DNA from: Palsa-461 sp036844945
GTDB taxonomy: Bacteria; Actinomycetota; Acidimicrobiia; Acidimicrobiales; RAAP-2
Length of the DNA: 64,000 nucleotides
NCBI GenBank assembly: GCA_036844945.1
Contig: DAIUEV010000014.1
Span: 1-64,000, forward strand
Direction of reading: 5' to 3'
Both the position numbers and the translations under genes were made by a program. The notes under the pieces are model-generated. The model saw only the letters and a list, made by a program, of their open reading frames with translations, did not search any database and was not told where the DNA came from. How positions within the stretch are numbered: position 1 is the stretch's first letter; each line of letters opens with the position of its first letter. This document shows, piece after piece, positions 31,397 through 39,089 of the stretch.

Positions 31397-32155
31397 GTGC
31401 CCGACCTCATCCTGCTGCGGCACGGCGAGTCGGTCTGGAACGCCGAGAACCTCTTCACCGGTTGGGTCGATGTCCCGCTCAGCCCCCGCGGCGAGGGCGA
31501 GGCGGTCGCCGCCGGTCGCCTGATGGCGGCCGAGCCGGATCTCGACCTGCGGGTCCTGCACACCTCCCTGCTCGTGCGGGCCATCACCACCGCCGAGCTG
31601 GCGCTGCGAGAAGCCGGGCGGAGCTGGCTCCCGGTGCGACGGCACTGGCGGCTCAACGAGCGCCACTACGGCGCCCTCCAGGGGCTCAACAAGAAGGAGA
31701 CCTCGGCCCGCCACGGCGAGGAACAGGTCCACCTGTGGCGCCGCAGCTACGACGTCCCTCCCCCGCCGATGGCCGACGACGACCCGGGGCGACCGGGCGC
31801 CGATCCGCGCTACCGCGACGTCGATCCCTCCGACCTGCCCCTGACCGAGTGCCTCGCCGACGTCGTGCGCCGGGTGGTGCCGTACTGGCGCGAGTCGATC
31901 GTCCCCGACCTGACCGCGGAGGGACCCCGGGGTGGCACAGTGCTCGTCGCCGCGCACGGCAACAGCATCCGGGCGCTCCGCAAGCACCTCGAGGACATCA
32001 GCGACGACGACATCGTCGACCTTGAGATCCCGACCGGGATCCCGTTCCGCTACCGGCTGGCCGACGACCTGTCGGTGAAGGAGGCCGAGTACTTGGGCGA
32101 CCCCGGCCAGGCCCTGGCGGCCGCCGAAGCCGTCCGCCGCCAGAGCCAGCTCTAG
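31397..32155 (+). CDS. gpmA: 2,3-bisphosphoglycerate-dependent phosphoglycerate mutase
   Basis: A 252-residue glycolytic enzyme interconverting 3- and 2-phosphoglycerate. The phosphohistidine motif 'LILLRHGESVWN' puts the catalytic His at residue 9. 'FTGWVDVPLSPRGE', 'HTSLLVRAITTAEL', 'WRLNERHYGALQGLNK' (with the catalytic Glu) and 'VLVAAHGNSIRAL' (second catalytic His) follow in family order. GTG 31397 is preceded by a TACGCT box (31385-31390) six bases upstream, suggesting a leaderless mRNA. It converges with glnB. Confidence 0.94.
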   Translation: MPDLILLRHGESVWNAENLFTGWVDVPLSPRGEGEAVAAGRLMAAEPDLDLRVLHTSLLVRAITTAELALREAGRSWLPVRRHWRLNERHYGALQGLNKKETSARHGEEQVHLWRRSYDVPPPPMADDDPGRPGADPRYRDVDPSDLPLTECLADVVRRVVPYWRESIVPDLTAEGPRGGTVLVAAHGNSIRALRKHLEDISDDDIVDLEIPTGIPFRYRLADDLSVKEAEYLGDPGQALAAAEAVRRQSQL

Positions 32156-32164
32156 GTCCGCCGA

Positions 32165-32503
32165 TCAGAGGGCGTCGACGCCCCGCTCCCCGGTCCGGAC
32201 CCGCACGACCGCCTCGACGGGGATGACCCAGACCTTGCCGTCACCGATCTTCCCGGTGGCCGCCGTGCGGATGATCGTGTCGACGACGTCTTCGGCCTGC
32301 GCATCGTCGACCAACACCTCGAGGCGGATCTTCGGCACGAAGTCGACCTCGTACTCGGCGCCCCGGTAGACCTCGGTGTGACCCCGCTGGCGACCGAACC
32401 CCTGAGCCTCGGTCAGGGTCATCCCCTGGACCCCGAGGTCCTTCAGGGCCTCCTTCACGTCGTCGAGCTTGAACGGCTTCAGCACCGCCACGATCAGCTT
32501 CAT
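32165..32503 (-). CDS. glnB: Nitrogen regulatory protein PII
   Basis: A 112-residue trimeric PII signal protein that senses 2-oxoglutarate and ATP/ADP and controls AmtB and other nitrogen enzymes. The T-loop 'GFGRQRGHTEVYRGAEY' ends in Tyr51, the residue that is uridylylated or, in actinobacteria, adenylylated. 'TGKIGDGKVWVIPVE' is the B-loop and C-terminal signature. It follows amt on the same strand by 34 bases, the classic amt-glnB(K) pair; its close link to amt suggests a GlnK-like role. Confidence 0.95.
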   Translation of the reverse strand: MKLIVAVLKPFKLDDVKEALKDLGVQGMTLTEAQGFGRQRGHTEVYRGAEYEVDFVPKIRLEVLVDDAQAEDVVDTIIRTAATGKIGDGKVWVIPVEAVVRVRTGERGVDAL

Positions 32504-32537
32504 TGCTGCGTTCTCCTCTCTGCTCGTAGTGGTCCGG

Positions 32538-34103
32538 TCAGCCGTCCGTCGACGCCGGTGGGGACGGATCGCTTCTCAACCCTACGGACGACGCCTCCCG
32601 GGTGTCGCCGGCCATCGAAAGAGCCCCGATGCGCTCGGCGAAGGTCGCCTCCGGGAACGCCTCCTCGTCGTGGATGGCGAGGTCGCCGACCTCGAGCACC
32701 TCGTCCTTGTAGCGGGCGCCGCGGAGCACCAGGCCGATCAGCTTCATGAGGATGAAGGTCACGAGAGCCGACCAGAAGATGACCCAGATGGCCGCCCGGA
32801 ACTGCTCCCACAACTGGTGGGCGGAGCCGGAGTACATGAGCCCGCTGACCGAGAACGGCACGCAGCCCTTGGACGACGTGGCGTAGGCCGTCGCCGTCGT
32901 ATTGACCACCTGGCCGGCCGAGTTCAGGTGACCGCAGCCGTACTCGAGCATGTTCGGATCACCGAATATCCCGAGCAGGAGACCCCCGAAGAGCCCGGCG
33001 ATCCCGTGGGTGTAGACGACCCCGAGGGCGTCGTCCACCTTGGAGAACGGCCGCACCTTGGACAGGTAGTTCCAACAGATCCACACGACCCCCGAGCAGA
33101 TGCCACCCACCGCGATGGCGCCCCACCCGTTGACCCACCCGGCGCAGGGGGTGATCCCGACCAGACCACAGATCATCCCGTTGACACCACCGAGGAACGT
33201 CGGTTTCTTGGCCCGACTCAGCCAGGCGTCCATGGCCATCCAGACCACGACCCCAACCGCCGTGGCCAGGTTGGTGTTGATGACCGCGGCGGCCGCGTCG
33301 GCACCCGCGTAGTACGGGTCGCCGCCGTTGAAACCGTTCCAGCCGAGCCACAAGATGCCCGCCCCGACGGCCGCCATCACCAGGTTGTTGGGGATGGCGT
33401 GCTGGCGATCTCGCAACAGCCGGGGCCCGAGCACCCAGGCGGCGACGAACCCCGAGACTCCGGCCGACATGTGGATGACGAACCCTCCGGAGAAGTCGAG
33501 CGCCCCCTCCTGGGCGAAGTAGCCGCCGCCCCACAGCATGAACGCGTCGACGCCGTAGACGAAGGTGGACCACAGCGGGACGAGGAGGCACCAGGCGCTG
33601 AACTTGATCCGGCCGAGCACGCTGCCCATGAACAGCAGCGGGGTGATCGCCGCGAACACGAACTGGAAGTACGCGAGCGAGACGGTGGGGAAGTGGAACG
33701 GGATGACCGTGTTCGCCGCCGAGACCGCCTGGCTCTGCTCGTTGGTGGCGTTGGTGATCTGGCCCGGCTTCCCGACGAAGTTCTCGAAGAAGTGTTTGAC
33801 CCAGCCCACTCCGCTCAGTTGGGTCTGCACACCGTTGTGGACACCTCCCCCGAGCGAGGTGGAGCCGAAGCCCATCTTGTAGGACCAGAGCACCCAGGCG
33901 ATGAGGACGAGCGAGAAGCCGGCGAACATCATCGCCAGCACGTTCACCGCCCACTTCTTCTGGACGATCGACGCGTACAGGACGGCCAGGGCCGGCAGGC
34001 TCATGAGGCCGACGAACGTCGCCGCGACGATCTGCCACGTGTTGTCGCCGCTGTTCAGCCAACTCGGGTACGGCACCGGTACTGCGGCAGCTAACAGATG
34101 CAC
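32538..34103 (-). CDS. amt: Ammonium transporter (Amt family)
   Basis: A 521-residue Amt/Rh-type channel with about eleven transmembrane helices. The pore residues are present: 'GALDFSGGFVIHMSAGVSG' carries the conserved Asp and first pore His, and 'VVYTHGIAGLFGGLLLGIF' the second. Two extracytoplasmic loops are long (about residues 70-125 and 410-455, with 'YGCGH' and 'KGCVP' cysteines that could bridge), and a cytoplasmic tail of about 55 residues follows. GTG 34103 is chosen because GGAGAGGAG precedes it; the longer frame has no such site. It is cotranscribed with glnB behind a GlnR-like box at 34218-34255. Confidence 0.93.
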   Translation of the reverse strand: MHLLAAAVPVPYPSWLNSGDNTWQIVAATFVGLMSLPALAVLYASIVQKKWAVNVLAMMFAGFSLVLIAWVLWSYKMGFGSTSLGGGVHNGVQTQLSGVGWVKHFFENFVGKPGQITNATNEQSQAVSAANTVIPFHFPTVSLAYFQFVFAAITPLLFMGSVLGRIKFSAWCLLVPLWSTFVYGVDAFMLWGGGYFAQEGALDFSGGFVIHMSAGVSGFVAAWVLGPRLLRDRQHAIPNNLVMAAVGAGILWLGWNGFNGGDPYYAGADAAAAVINTNLATAVGVVVWMAMDAWLSRAKKPTFLGGVNGMICGLVGITPCAGWVNGWGAIAVGGICSGVVWICWNYLSKVRPFSKVDDALGVVYTHGIAGLFGGLLLGIFGDPNMLEYGCGHLNSAGQVVNTTATAYATSSKGCVPFSVSGLMYSGSAHQLWEQFRAAIWVIFWSALVTFILMKLIGLVLRGARYKDEVLEVGDLAIHDEEAFPEATFAERIGALSMAGDTREASSVGLRSDPSPPASTDG

Positions 34104-34217
34104 TGCTCGGGTCTCCTCTCCTACGAGTCCCGCCACCCGGAGTGAGTCCCGGCCATGCCGGTGCGCCACACCCCGGCGGGCGGTTTCGCCCTGCCGCCGA
34201 CAGGATGCAGGGTCTCG

Positions 34218-34255
34218 GTTTCCGAACCGTCACGCGAGTGTTTCCGCCGCGTGAA
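34218..34255 (-). promoter_or_regulatory. Probable GlnR box upstream of amt-glnB
   Basis: Read on the minus strand: TTCAC, six bases, GAAAC, six bases, GTGAC, six bases, GAAAC. This matches the actinobacterial GlnR arrangement gTnAc-n6-GaAAc repeated twice, with exact spacing; only the first half-site deviates (T for G). It lies 115-152 bases upstream of the amt start, in the gap shared with the divergent gene at 34332, and predicts activation of ammonium uptake under nitrogen limitation. Confidence 0.66.
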
Positions 34256-34331
34256 CTCGGTCGGCCCGGCCTGCGAGCGCTCGGGGCGCCGTCGGTACCA
34301 TCGCGGTTCGCGGCAACGGCGGGAGACGAGC

Positions 34332-34853
34332 GTGAACGGCCAACCGAGCGACCCCGGCGCACCGCTCTCGACCTTGCGCGGCGCCGGCGTCGCGGTCGAC
34401 GCCCGCCGGGTCGGTCAGGTGGTGGTGGCCGTCGTCCTCACGACCCTCGTGGCGGTGGCGGCGGCGCTTTTCGTCGCCGGGGCCGACAAGAACGCGCAGG
34501 TGACCGAGCTGCGTCTCCACGGGGTGCGCGTCCCGGTGACCGTCACCTCGTGCATCGGGCTCCTCGGCGGGAGCGGCAGCAACGCGGCCGGCTACGCCTG
34601 CCGGGGCGCCTACTCCTACCAAGGCCGCCGCTACGCCGAGGCCATCCCGGGCGACGTCGAGCGCACCCCCGGCTCGACGCTCGTGGCCGTCATCGCGCCG
34701 GACGACCCGGGGCTGCTCTCCACCCCGGCCGCGGTCCGGGACGAGCACGCCTCATGGCGGGTCTATCTCGCCCCGGGGATCCTGGCGGTGCTCGCCGCCG
34801 CTCTCGCCGCGCTGGCCGGGACCCGCTGGCGGCGGGCGCGGCGCGCCCGCTAG
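34332..34853 (+). CDS. Two-pass membrane protein, unknown function
   Basis: A 173-residue protein with a transmembrane segment near residues 29-52 ('VVVAVVLTTLVAVAAALFVAG'), an external domain of about 90 residues containing two cysteines ('VTSCIGLLGG', 'GYACRGAYSYQGRRY'), and a second segment near 145-165 followed by a basic tail 'RWRRARRAR'. The layout resembles DUF3592-like proteins, in which the 'ACxGxYxYxGxxY' strand is common; that is a resemblance only. GTG 34332 follows GGGAGA. It is divergent from amt, and its stop overlaps that of the convergent gene at 34850. Confidence 0.55.
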   Translation: MNGQPSDPGAPLSTLRGAGVAVDARRVGQVVVAVVLTTLVAVAAALFVAGADKNAQVTELRLHGVRVPVTVTSCIGLLGGSGSNAAGYACRGAYSYQGRRYAEAIPGDVERTPGSTLVAVIAPDDPGLLSTPAAVRDEHASWRVYLAPGILAVLAAALAALAGTRWRRARRAR

Positions 34854-35464
34854 GTGGGCGGCGTGTAGCGCTTGTTGGCCCGGGGCCGGGCCGAGCCCGG
34901 CGCGGTGGCGTCCCGCACGGCCTGGTGGGCCCGGTAGGCGCGCACCAGCAGCCACGCCCCGGCCAGCAGGAAGGGCACGCCGAACCCCCAGTAGTGGAGG
35001 TTGAACACCCCGAGACCGTAGAGGGCCATAGCGATGCCGAGGAAGAGCCGCTTGCGGTACCAGGCGGTCGCGAGCATCACGAGGGCCAGCCCCAGCAGCA
35101 CCAGCTCGAGGGTGTGATAGGTCACGATGCTGCCGTGCAGCTTGTTGGGCTGGCCGTCGCTCAAGGTGGCCGGCGGGTTGTGGTCGATCAGGTAGTTGGC
35201 GACGAAGAACCCGATGGCGGCCGCAAGCGGCGCGGCCACAAGCCCGAGGAACCGTTCGCTGTCGTCGGCGTAGCGCTCGGCGTTGCGGAGCTCCTCCACG
35301 CTCCGGCGGTCCGGATCCGGCGCCTCTCCGGGTTCGGGGTCGGCCGGCTTCAGGACCGCGGCGCGGAACCGGTCGCCGACCGCGAGGTCGTCGCGGCCGT
35401 GCAAGAGGCGGTGCAGGAGGCCGGGCCTCGGCGCAGCGTCGCCGAGTTCGTCGCGACCGGACAT
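34850..35464 (-). CDS. Membrane protein, unknown function
   Basis: A 204-residue protein. The first ~75 residues are soluble and charged. Four hydrophobic segments follow (about 76-94, 115-131, 137-155 and 157-171), then a basic C-terminal tail ('RPRANKRYTPPT'). I do not recognise the family. The ATG at 35464 is clear. Its stop codon overlaps the stop of the convergent plus-strand gene by four bases, and it is divergent from the cyclic-nucleotide-binding gene. Confidence 0.6.
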   Translation of the reverse strand: MSGRDELGDAAPRPGLLHRLLHGRDDLAVGDRFRAAVLKPADPEPGEAPDPDRRSVEELRNAERYADDSERFLGLVAAPLAAAIGFFVANYLIDHNPPATLSDGQPNKLHGSIVTYHTLELVLLGLALVMLATAWYRKRLFLGIAMALYGLGVFNLHYWGFGVPFLLAGAWLLVRAYRAHQAVRDATAPGSARPRANKRYTPPT

Positions 35465-35552
35465 CCGCGGGAGGCTACCGCGCCCGACCGCGCCTGCCCG
35501 CCGGCCGTCCGGCCCTGTGGCCAGGCCCGATACCTCCGGCTACCCTTTGCCC

Positions 35553-35981
35553 ATGCCACGCACGTCCGCCTCCGAAGTCGACCTGTCCAAGATCTGGCTG
35601 TTCGCGCCGTGCTCGACGCGAGACCTCCGCAAGGTGCGCCAGTCGCTCGACGAGATCGAGGTCGAGGCGGGCGAGGTGCTGGTCGAGGAGGGGTCGACCG
35701 GCCACGAGTTCTTCCTCATCGTGAAGGGCACCGCGGCGGTGAAGCGCAAGGGTCGCAAGGTGGCCACGCTCGGCCCGGGCAAGTGGTTCGGCGAGCTGGC
35801 CCTGCTCGATCGGGAGCCCCGCTCGGCCACCATCGTCGCCGAGACCGACATGGAGCTGCTCGTGCTCGAGCAGCGGCACTTCCTCGGGCTCCTCGACACC
35901 ATCCCGAGCCTCGCTCGCAAGATGCTCGCCGTCATGGCCTCGCGCCTGCGGGAGGCTGACAAGCTCGCGTTCCACGGATAG
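35553..35981 (+). CDS. Cyclic nucleotide-binding domain protein
   Basis: A 142-residue single-domain protein of the CRP/cNMP-binding fold. 'LFAPCSTRDLRKVRQSLDEIEVEAGEVLVEEG' opens the domain, 'GHEFFLIVKGTAAVKRKGRKVATLGPGKWFGELALLDREPRSATIVAE' is the phosphate-binding cassette (FGELALL...PRSAT), and a C-terminal helix ends the chain. There is no HTH, so it is not a CRP-type regulator; it may be a stand-alone cAMP sensor. ATG 35553 lies six bases after a TACCCT box, so the mRNA may be leaderless. It precedes an F420-type oxidoreductase gene by eight bases, suggesting an operon. Confidence 0.85.
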   Translation: MPRTSASEVDLSKIWLFAPCSTRDLRKVRQSLDEIEVEAGEVLVEEGSTGHEFFLIVKGTAAVKRKGRKVATLGPGKWFGELALLDREPRSATIVAETDMELLVLEQRHFLGLLDTIPSLARKMLAVMASRLREADKLAFHG

Positions 35982-35989
35982 CCCGTCTC

Positions 35990-36415
35990 GTGGAGCTGGC
36001 CCGGGCGGTCGACTTCGCACAGGCACGCCACCAGGGCGTCCTCATCACGCTGCGCCGGGACGGCCGTCCCCAGGTCTCAAACATCATCTATCTCATGGAT
36101 CCCGCCGGCGCGACGCGAGTCTCGGTCACCGAGACCCGGGCCAAGACCAAGAACCTCCGCCGTGACCACCGGGCGGTGCTCTACGTGGTCGGCGATTCCT
36201 TCTGGCAGTACGTGGTGCTCGACGGCACCGCGCTGCTCAGCCCGCCGGCGGCCTCGCCCGACGACGCGGTGGCCGATGAGCTCGTCGAGATCTATCGCCG
36301 GATCCGGGGTGAGGACCACCCGGACTGGGACGACTACCGGCGGGCGATGGTTGCGGAGCAGCGCGTGGTTCTGAGCTTCCGGCCGGCGTCGGCGACCGGG
36401 ATGCTCGCCTCGTAA
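35990..36415 (+). CDS. PPOX-class F420-dependent oxidoreductase
   Basis: A 141-residue split-barrel protein of the pyridoxamine-phosphate-oxidase-like superfamily. 'FAQARHQGVLITLRRDGRPQVSNIIYLMD' is the usual opening (strand-turn-strand with GRPQ), then 'TETRAKTKNLRRDHRAVLYVVGD', with the KxxNLRRDPR-type cofactor-binding turn, and 'YVVLDGTALL'. The combination is characteristic of F420-using actinobacterial enzymes rather than FMN oxidases, but the cofactor is inferred. GTG 35990 starts eight bases after the cyclic-nucleotide-binding gene. Confidence 0.83.
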   Translation: MELARAVDFAQARHQGVLITLRRDGRPQVSNIIYLMDPAGATRVSVTETRAKTKNLRRDHRAVLYVVGDSFWQYVVLDGTALLSPPAASPDDAVADELVEIYRRIRGEDHPDWDDYRRAMVAEQRVVLSFRPASATGMLAS

Positions 36416-36418
36416 CCG

Positions 36419-38941
36419 TCACTCCGCCGCCAGGACCGCGGCCGCAGGGGTACGGGCGGCGATCCGGCCCGGGACGTACGACACGAGAATGCCGAGAACG
36501 AGCGCGCCGAGCGCGATGAGCGCCGTCGTCCAGGCCGAGACCGCCGGGACCGGCACCGCGTGGATGTCGTTCGCGAACAGGTCCCACAAGAACCGCCCGG
36601 CCACGATACCGAGCGGCACCCCGAAGATGATCCCGATCATCACCGCCACGGTCGCCTGGGCCGCCACGGTCGCCCCAAGCTGGGCCCGCGTGAACCCGAG
36701 GGTCTTCAGCAGCGCCAGGTCCCGTCGGCGCCGTCGCACCGCGGCCAGCAGCGTGAGCCCGAGCGCGAGCACCGTCGCGCCGGCAAGGGTCGCGCCGAGG
36801 ACCGACGGGGTCGCCCCGAGCGTCTTGTAGTTCACGATCTCGGCCGGGCGTTCCACCTGCTTCACCACGACGCCGGAGTTGTTCTGGTTGCTCGTCGCCC
36901 CGGCGATCCGCTTCAGCGCGGGGAGGGCGGAGGACTCGGACACCCCCGGCCGCAGCCGGACGAAGATCGCGTCGGGGCCGGACGCGAACGAGTTGCTGAT
37001 CGATTCGCGGAACGCGGCCGGGATGGCACCGTCGGGGACGAGGGCCCCACTCCCCATCTCGAGGTGGATCCCGCCCCCTCCCCCGATGGTCGGCATCGTG
37101 GCCGTTCCCACGATCCGCAGGCGCGCCGAGTCGATCCGGCCGGTCAGCGGGTCGCGGACCGAGAGGACCACCGACTGGCCCACCCTCTTTCCGATGTCGG
37201 CGAGGGTCACCGCCCCCAGCACCACCTGGCCGGGAGTTTCGAGGCCGTGGCCGGTCAGCACCGGCGGCTGCACCGGCGTTCCCGGGCGCTCGGCCAACAC
37301 CGGCACCGGTTGGCCGTCGATCTTCTCCACGTCGAAGTACGCGCCGCTGAACGACCCGACGTCGCGGTCGGCGTGCAGCAGCCGGTCCGACTGCGCAGCC
37401 GGGATGTTGCCCGAGCCGAACAGGCTCGTCAGCTCGTAGTTCCAGTTCCACCCGTAGAGGGGCGGGTTGGCGACGAGCGAGTTGAGGCTCGCCCCGAAGA
37501 TGACCGCTGACATCACGATGAGGAGGGCGAGGACCGAGCCCATCATGACCGAGCGGATCGGCACGGGATCCGCACCCTGCCCCGGCTCGAGGGCGAAGCG
37601 CGCGCCCACAAGGGCCGGCGCCGGCAAGCTGTTGGAGACCGACGACAGCAGACGAGAGTGTCGGCCGACCACCCGGTCGGCTCGCGTCGCCATCTGCCTC
37701 GGCGAGTAACGGCGAACCAGCGCCAGCGCGACCGCGCCCAGGCCGACCACGAGGAGGGCGAAGCCGCCGCCGAGCACCGTCCAGTCGAAGGACACCCCCG
37801 GATACGGGTAGTACGGGCGCACCGGGCCGAGCGGAGCTAGCGGGGACAGGGCGACAGCCACGCCGACGGCGAGGACGGCCCCGACCACGACCGCGCCCAG
37901 CACCCCGACGAGCCCGTCGGCGGCGGTCATGGATGGATCCGCGCCCAAGGCCCGCATGACGGCGGCGTCCCCCGTTTCCGAACGGAGCTGGCGGCCGATC
38001 AGCTGGGCTGCGACCAGCAACCCGGCCAGGGCCACGATCACCCCGAACGCTCCGATCGCGATCGACTCGGGCCTGATGGCCCGCTCGGCCTTGGCCACCG
38101 CCGTGGTGGTGAGAGTGAACGGGCCGAAGCCCGTGGGGACGAAGGAGGCGATCTCCCGCTGGACGGCCGACACCGCAGCCGGACCGCCCGAAACCCCGAC
38201 CGCCGTCTCTGTGAAGCTGTCGCAACAGCCGATGAGCGGCCCCGTCGTCGCGGGTGTGAAGATCACGTTCCCGGACGAGATGTCGACGTCGTCCTGGACG
38301 AGATCTCTGGGGCTTAGGACCACGGCCGCCAGCCGCGCGGTGAAGACGCTCCGTGGGCGGGTCGTCGGACCGAATTCCGGAGAGACCACCTGGGCGTTGG
38401 AGTAGATGCCGAAGGTCAGCTGCTGGCCGAGGTGCAGGTGCAGCTTCTCCAGGGCGACCTGGTCGACCAGGAACACATGGCGGGCGTTCTGGCTCGGGAG
38501 GTGGCCCGCGAGGACGGTGACCCGGTCATCGACGAGCCCGTAGCCCAAGGTGCCGGCGAAGGTCAGACCGAAATCGAGGTTGATGTTCGCGACGTGGCCC
38601 TGGCGGTCGAGCGGCAAGACGTTGATGCCGATGACGCTGTCCACGTGGGTCACATGGGGCAGCCGCTTGATCCGGCCGATGATGGCCGGGTCGTAGCCCT
38701 CGTTGTTGGGCGGGGGTTGACCGGGGAGGAACTGGGCCGACGTGCCGCCCAGCTGGGAGGTGCGGTTGGCCGCCAGGTACTCGGGGTACGAGGACTGGGT
38801 CCGACGGGCCGCTGCGATCGATCCCATGGCCAGGCCACCCAGGAGCGCGACGAGCAGAACCAGCGCGAGGTAGCCGGACCGCCGGCGGCCGAAGGTGGCG
38901 CCGAAGCGGAAGCGGGCCACGCTCCAGGTGCTCCGGTTCAC
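36419..38941 (-). CDS. FtsX-like (MacB-type) ABC transporter permease
   Basis: An 840-residue membrane protein with two FtsX-like permease cores. An N-terminal helix near residues 25-45 is followed by a large external domain. The first permease block (about residues 280-420) has several hydrophobic helices ('AIGAFGVIVALAGLLVAAQLIGRQL' and others), and the second block at the C-terminus contains 'RRRRDLALLKTLGFTRAQLGATVAAQATVAV', the coupling motif of FtsX/LolE permeases. Such proteins work with an ABC ATPase in export or envelope remodelling. None is encoded next to it. The start is GTG 38941. It ends three bases from the convergent F420-type gene. Confidence 0.83.
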   Translation of the reverse strand: MNRSTWSVARFRFGATFGRRRSGYLALVLLVALLGGLAMGSIAAARRTQSSYPEYLAANRTSQLGGTSAQFLPGQPPPNNEGYDPAIIGRIKRLPHVTHVDSVIGINVLPLDRQGHVANINLDFGLTFAGTLGYGLVDDRVTVLAGHLPSQNARHVFLVDQVALEKLHLHLGQQLTFGIYSNAQVVSPEFGPTTRPRSVFTARLAAVVLSPRDLVQDDVDISSGNVIFTPATTGPLIGCCDSFTETAVGVSGGPAAVSAVQREIASFVPTGFGPFTLTTTAVAKAERAIRPESIAIGAFGVIVALAGLLVAAQLIGRQLRSETGDAAVMRALGADPSMTAADGLVGVLGAVVVGAVLAVGVAVALSPLAPLGPVRPYYPYPGVSFDWTVLGGGFALLVVGLGAVALALVRRYSPRQMATRADRVVGRHSRLLSSVSNSLPAPALVGARFALEPGQGADPVPIRSVMMGSVLALLIVMSAVIFGASLNSLVANPPLYGWNWNYELTSLFGSGNIPAAQSDRLLHADRDVGSFSGAYFDVEKIDGQPVPVLAERPGTPVQPPVLTGHGLETPGQVVLGAVTLADIGKRVGQSVVLSVRDPLTGRIDSARLRIVGTATMPTIGGGGGIHLEMGSGALVPDGAIPAAFRESISNSFASGPDAIFVRLRPGVSESSALPALKRIAGATSNQNNSGVVVKQVERPAEIVNYKTLGATPSVLGATLAGATVLALGLTLLAAVRRRRRDLALLKTLGFTRAQLGATVAAQATVAVMIGIIFGVPLGIVAGRFLWDLFANDIHAVPVPAVSAWTTALIALGALVLGILVSYVPGRIAARTPAAAVLAAE

Positions 38942-39089
38942 GCTCGTCCCCCAGCCGTCGGCCGCCGATCACGGGGCGAAGGGCCGCCGCCGGTCTCCCA
39001 CCGATCGTGCCCCGTGCGGGCGGGCAGGCCAAGGGAGCCACCCGGCTTGTCGTTCTCGTGCCTCCACCCCCCGAGGAGGGCGGCCGAAG

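Noticed and set aside
32469..34094. 541-codon plus-strand frame opposite amt
   Set aside because: It is antisense to amt with repetitive Asp/Arg/His/Pro composition. amt has transmembrane helices and pore residues, and its own ribosome-binding site.
36237..38225. 662-codon minus-strand frame in the permease region
   Set aside because: It runs in another frame of the same strand as the FtsX-like gene and gives Gly/Arg/Pro-rich sequence without hydrophobic helices.
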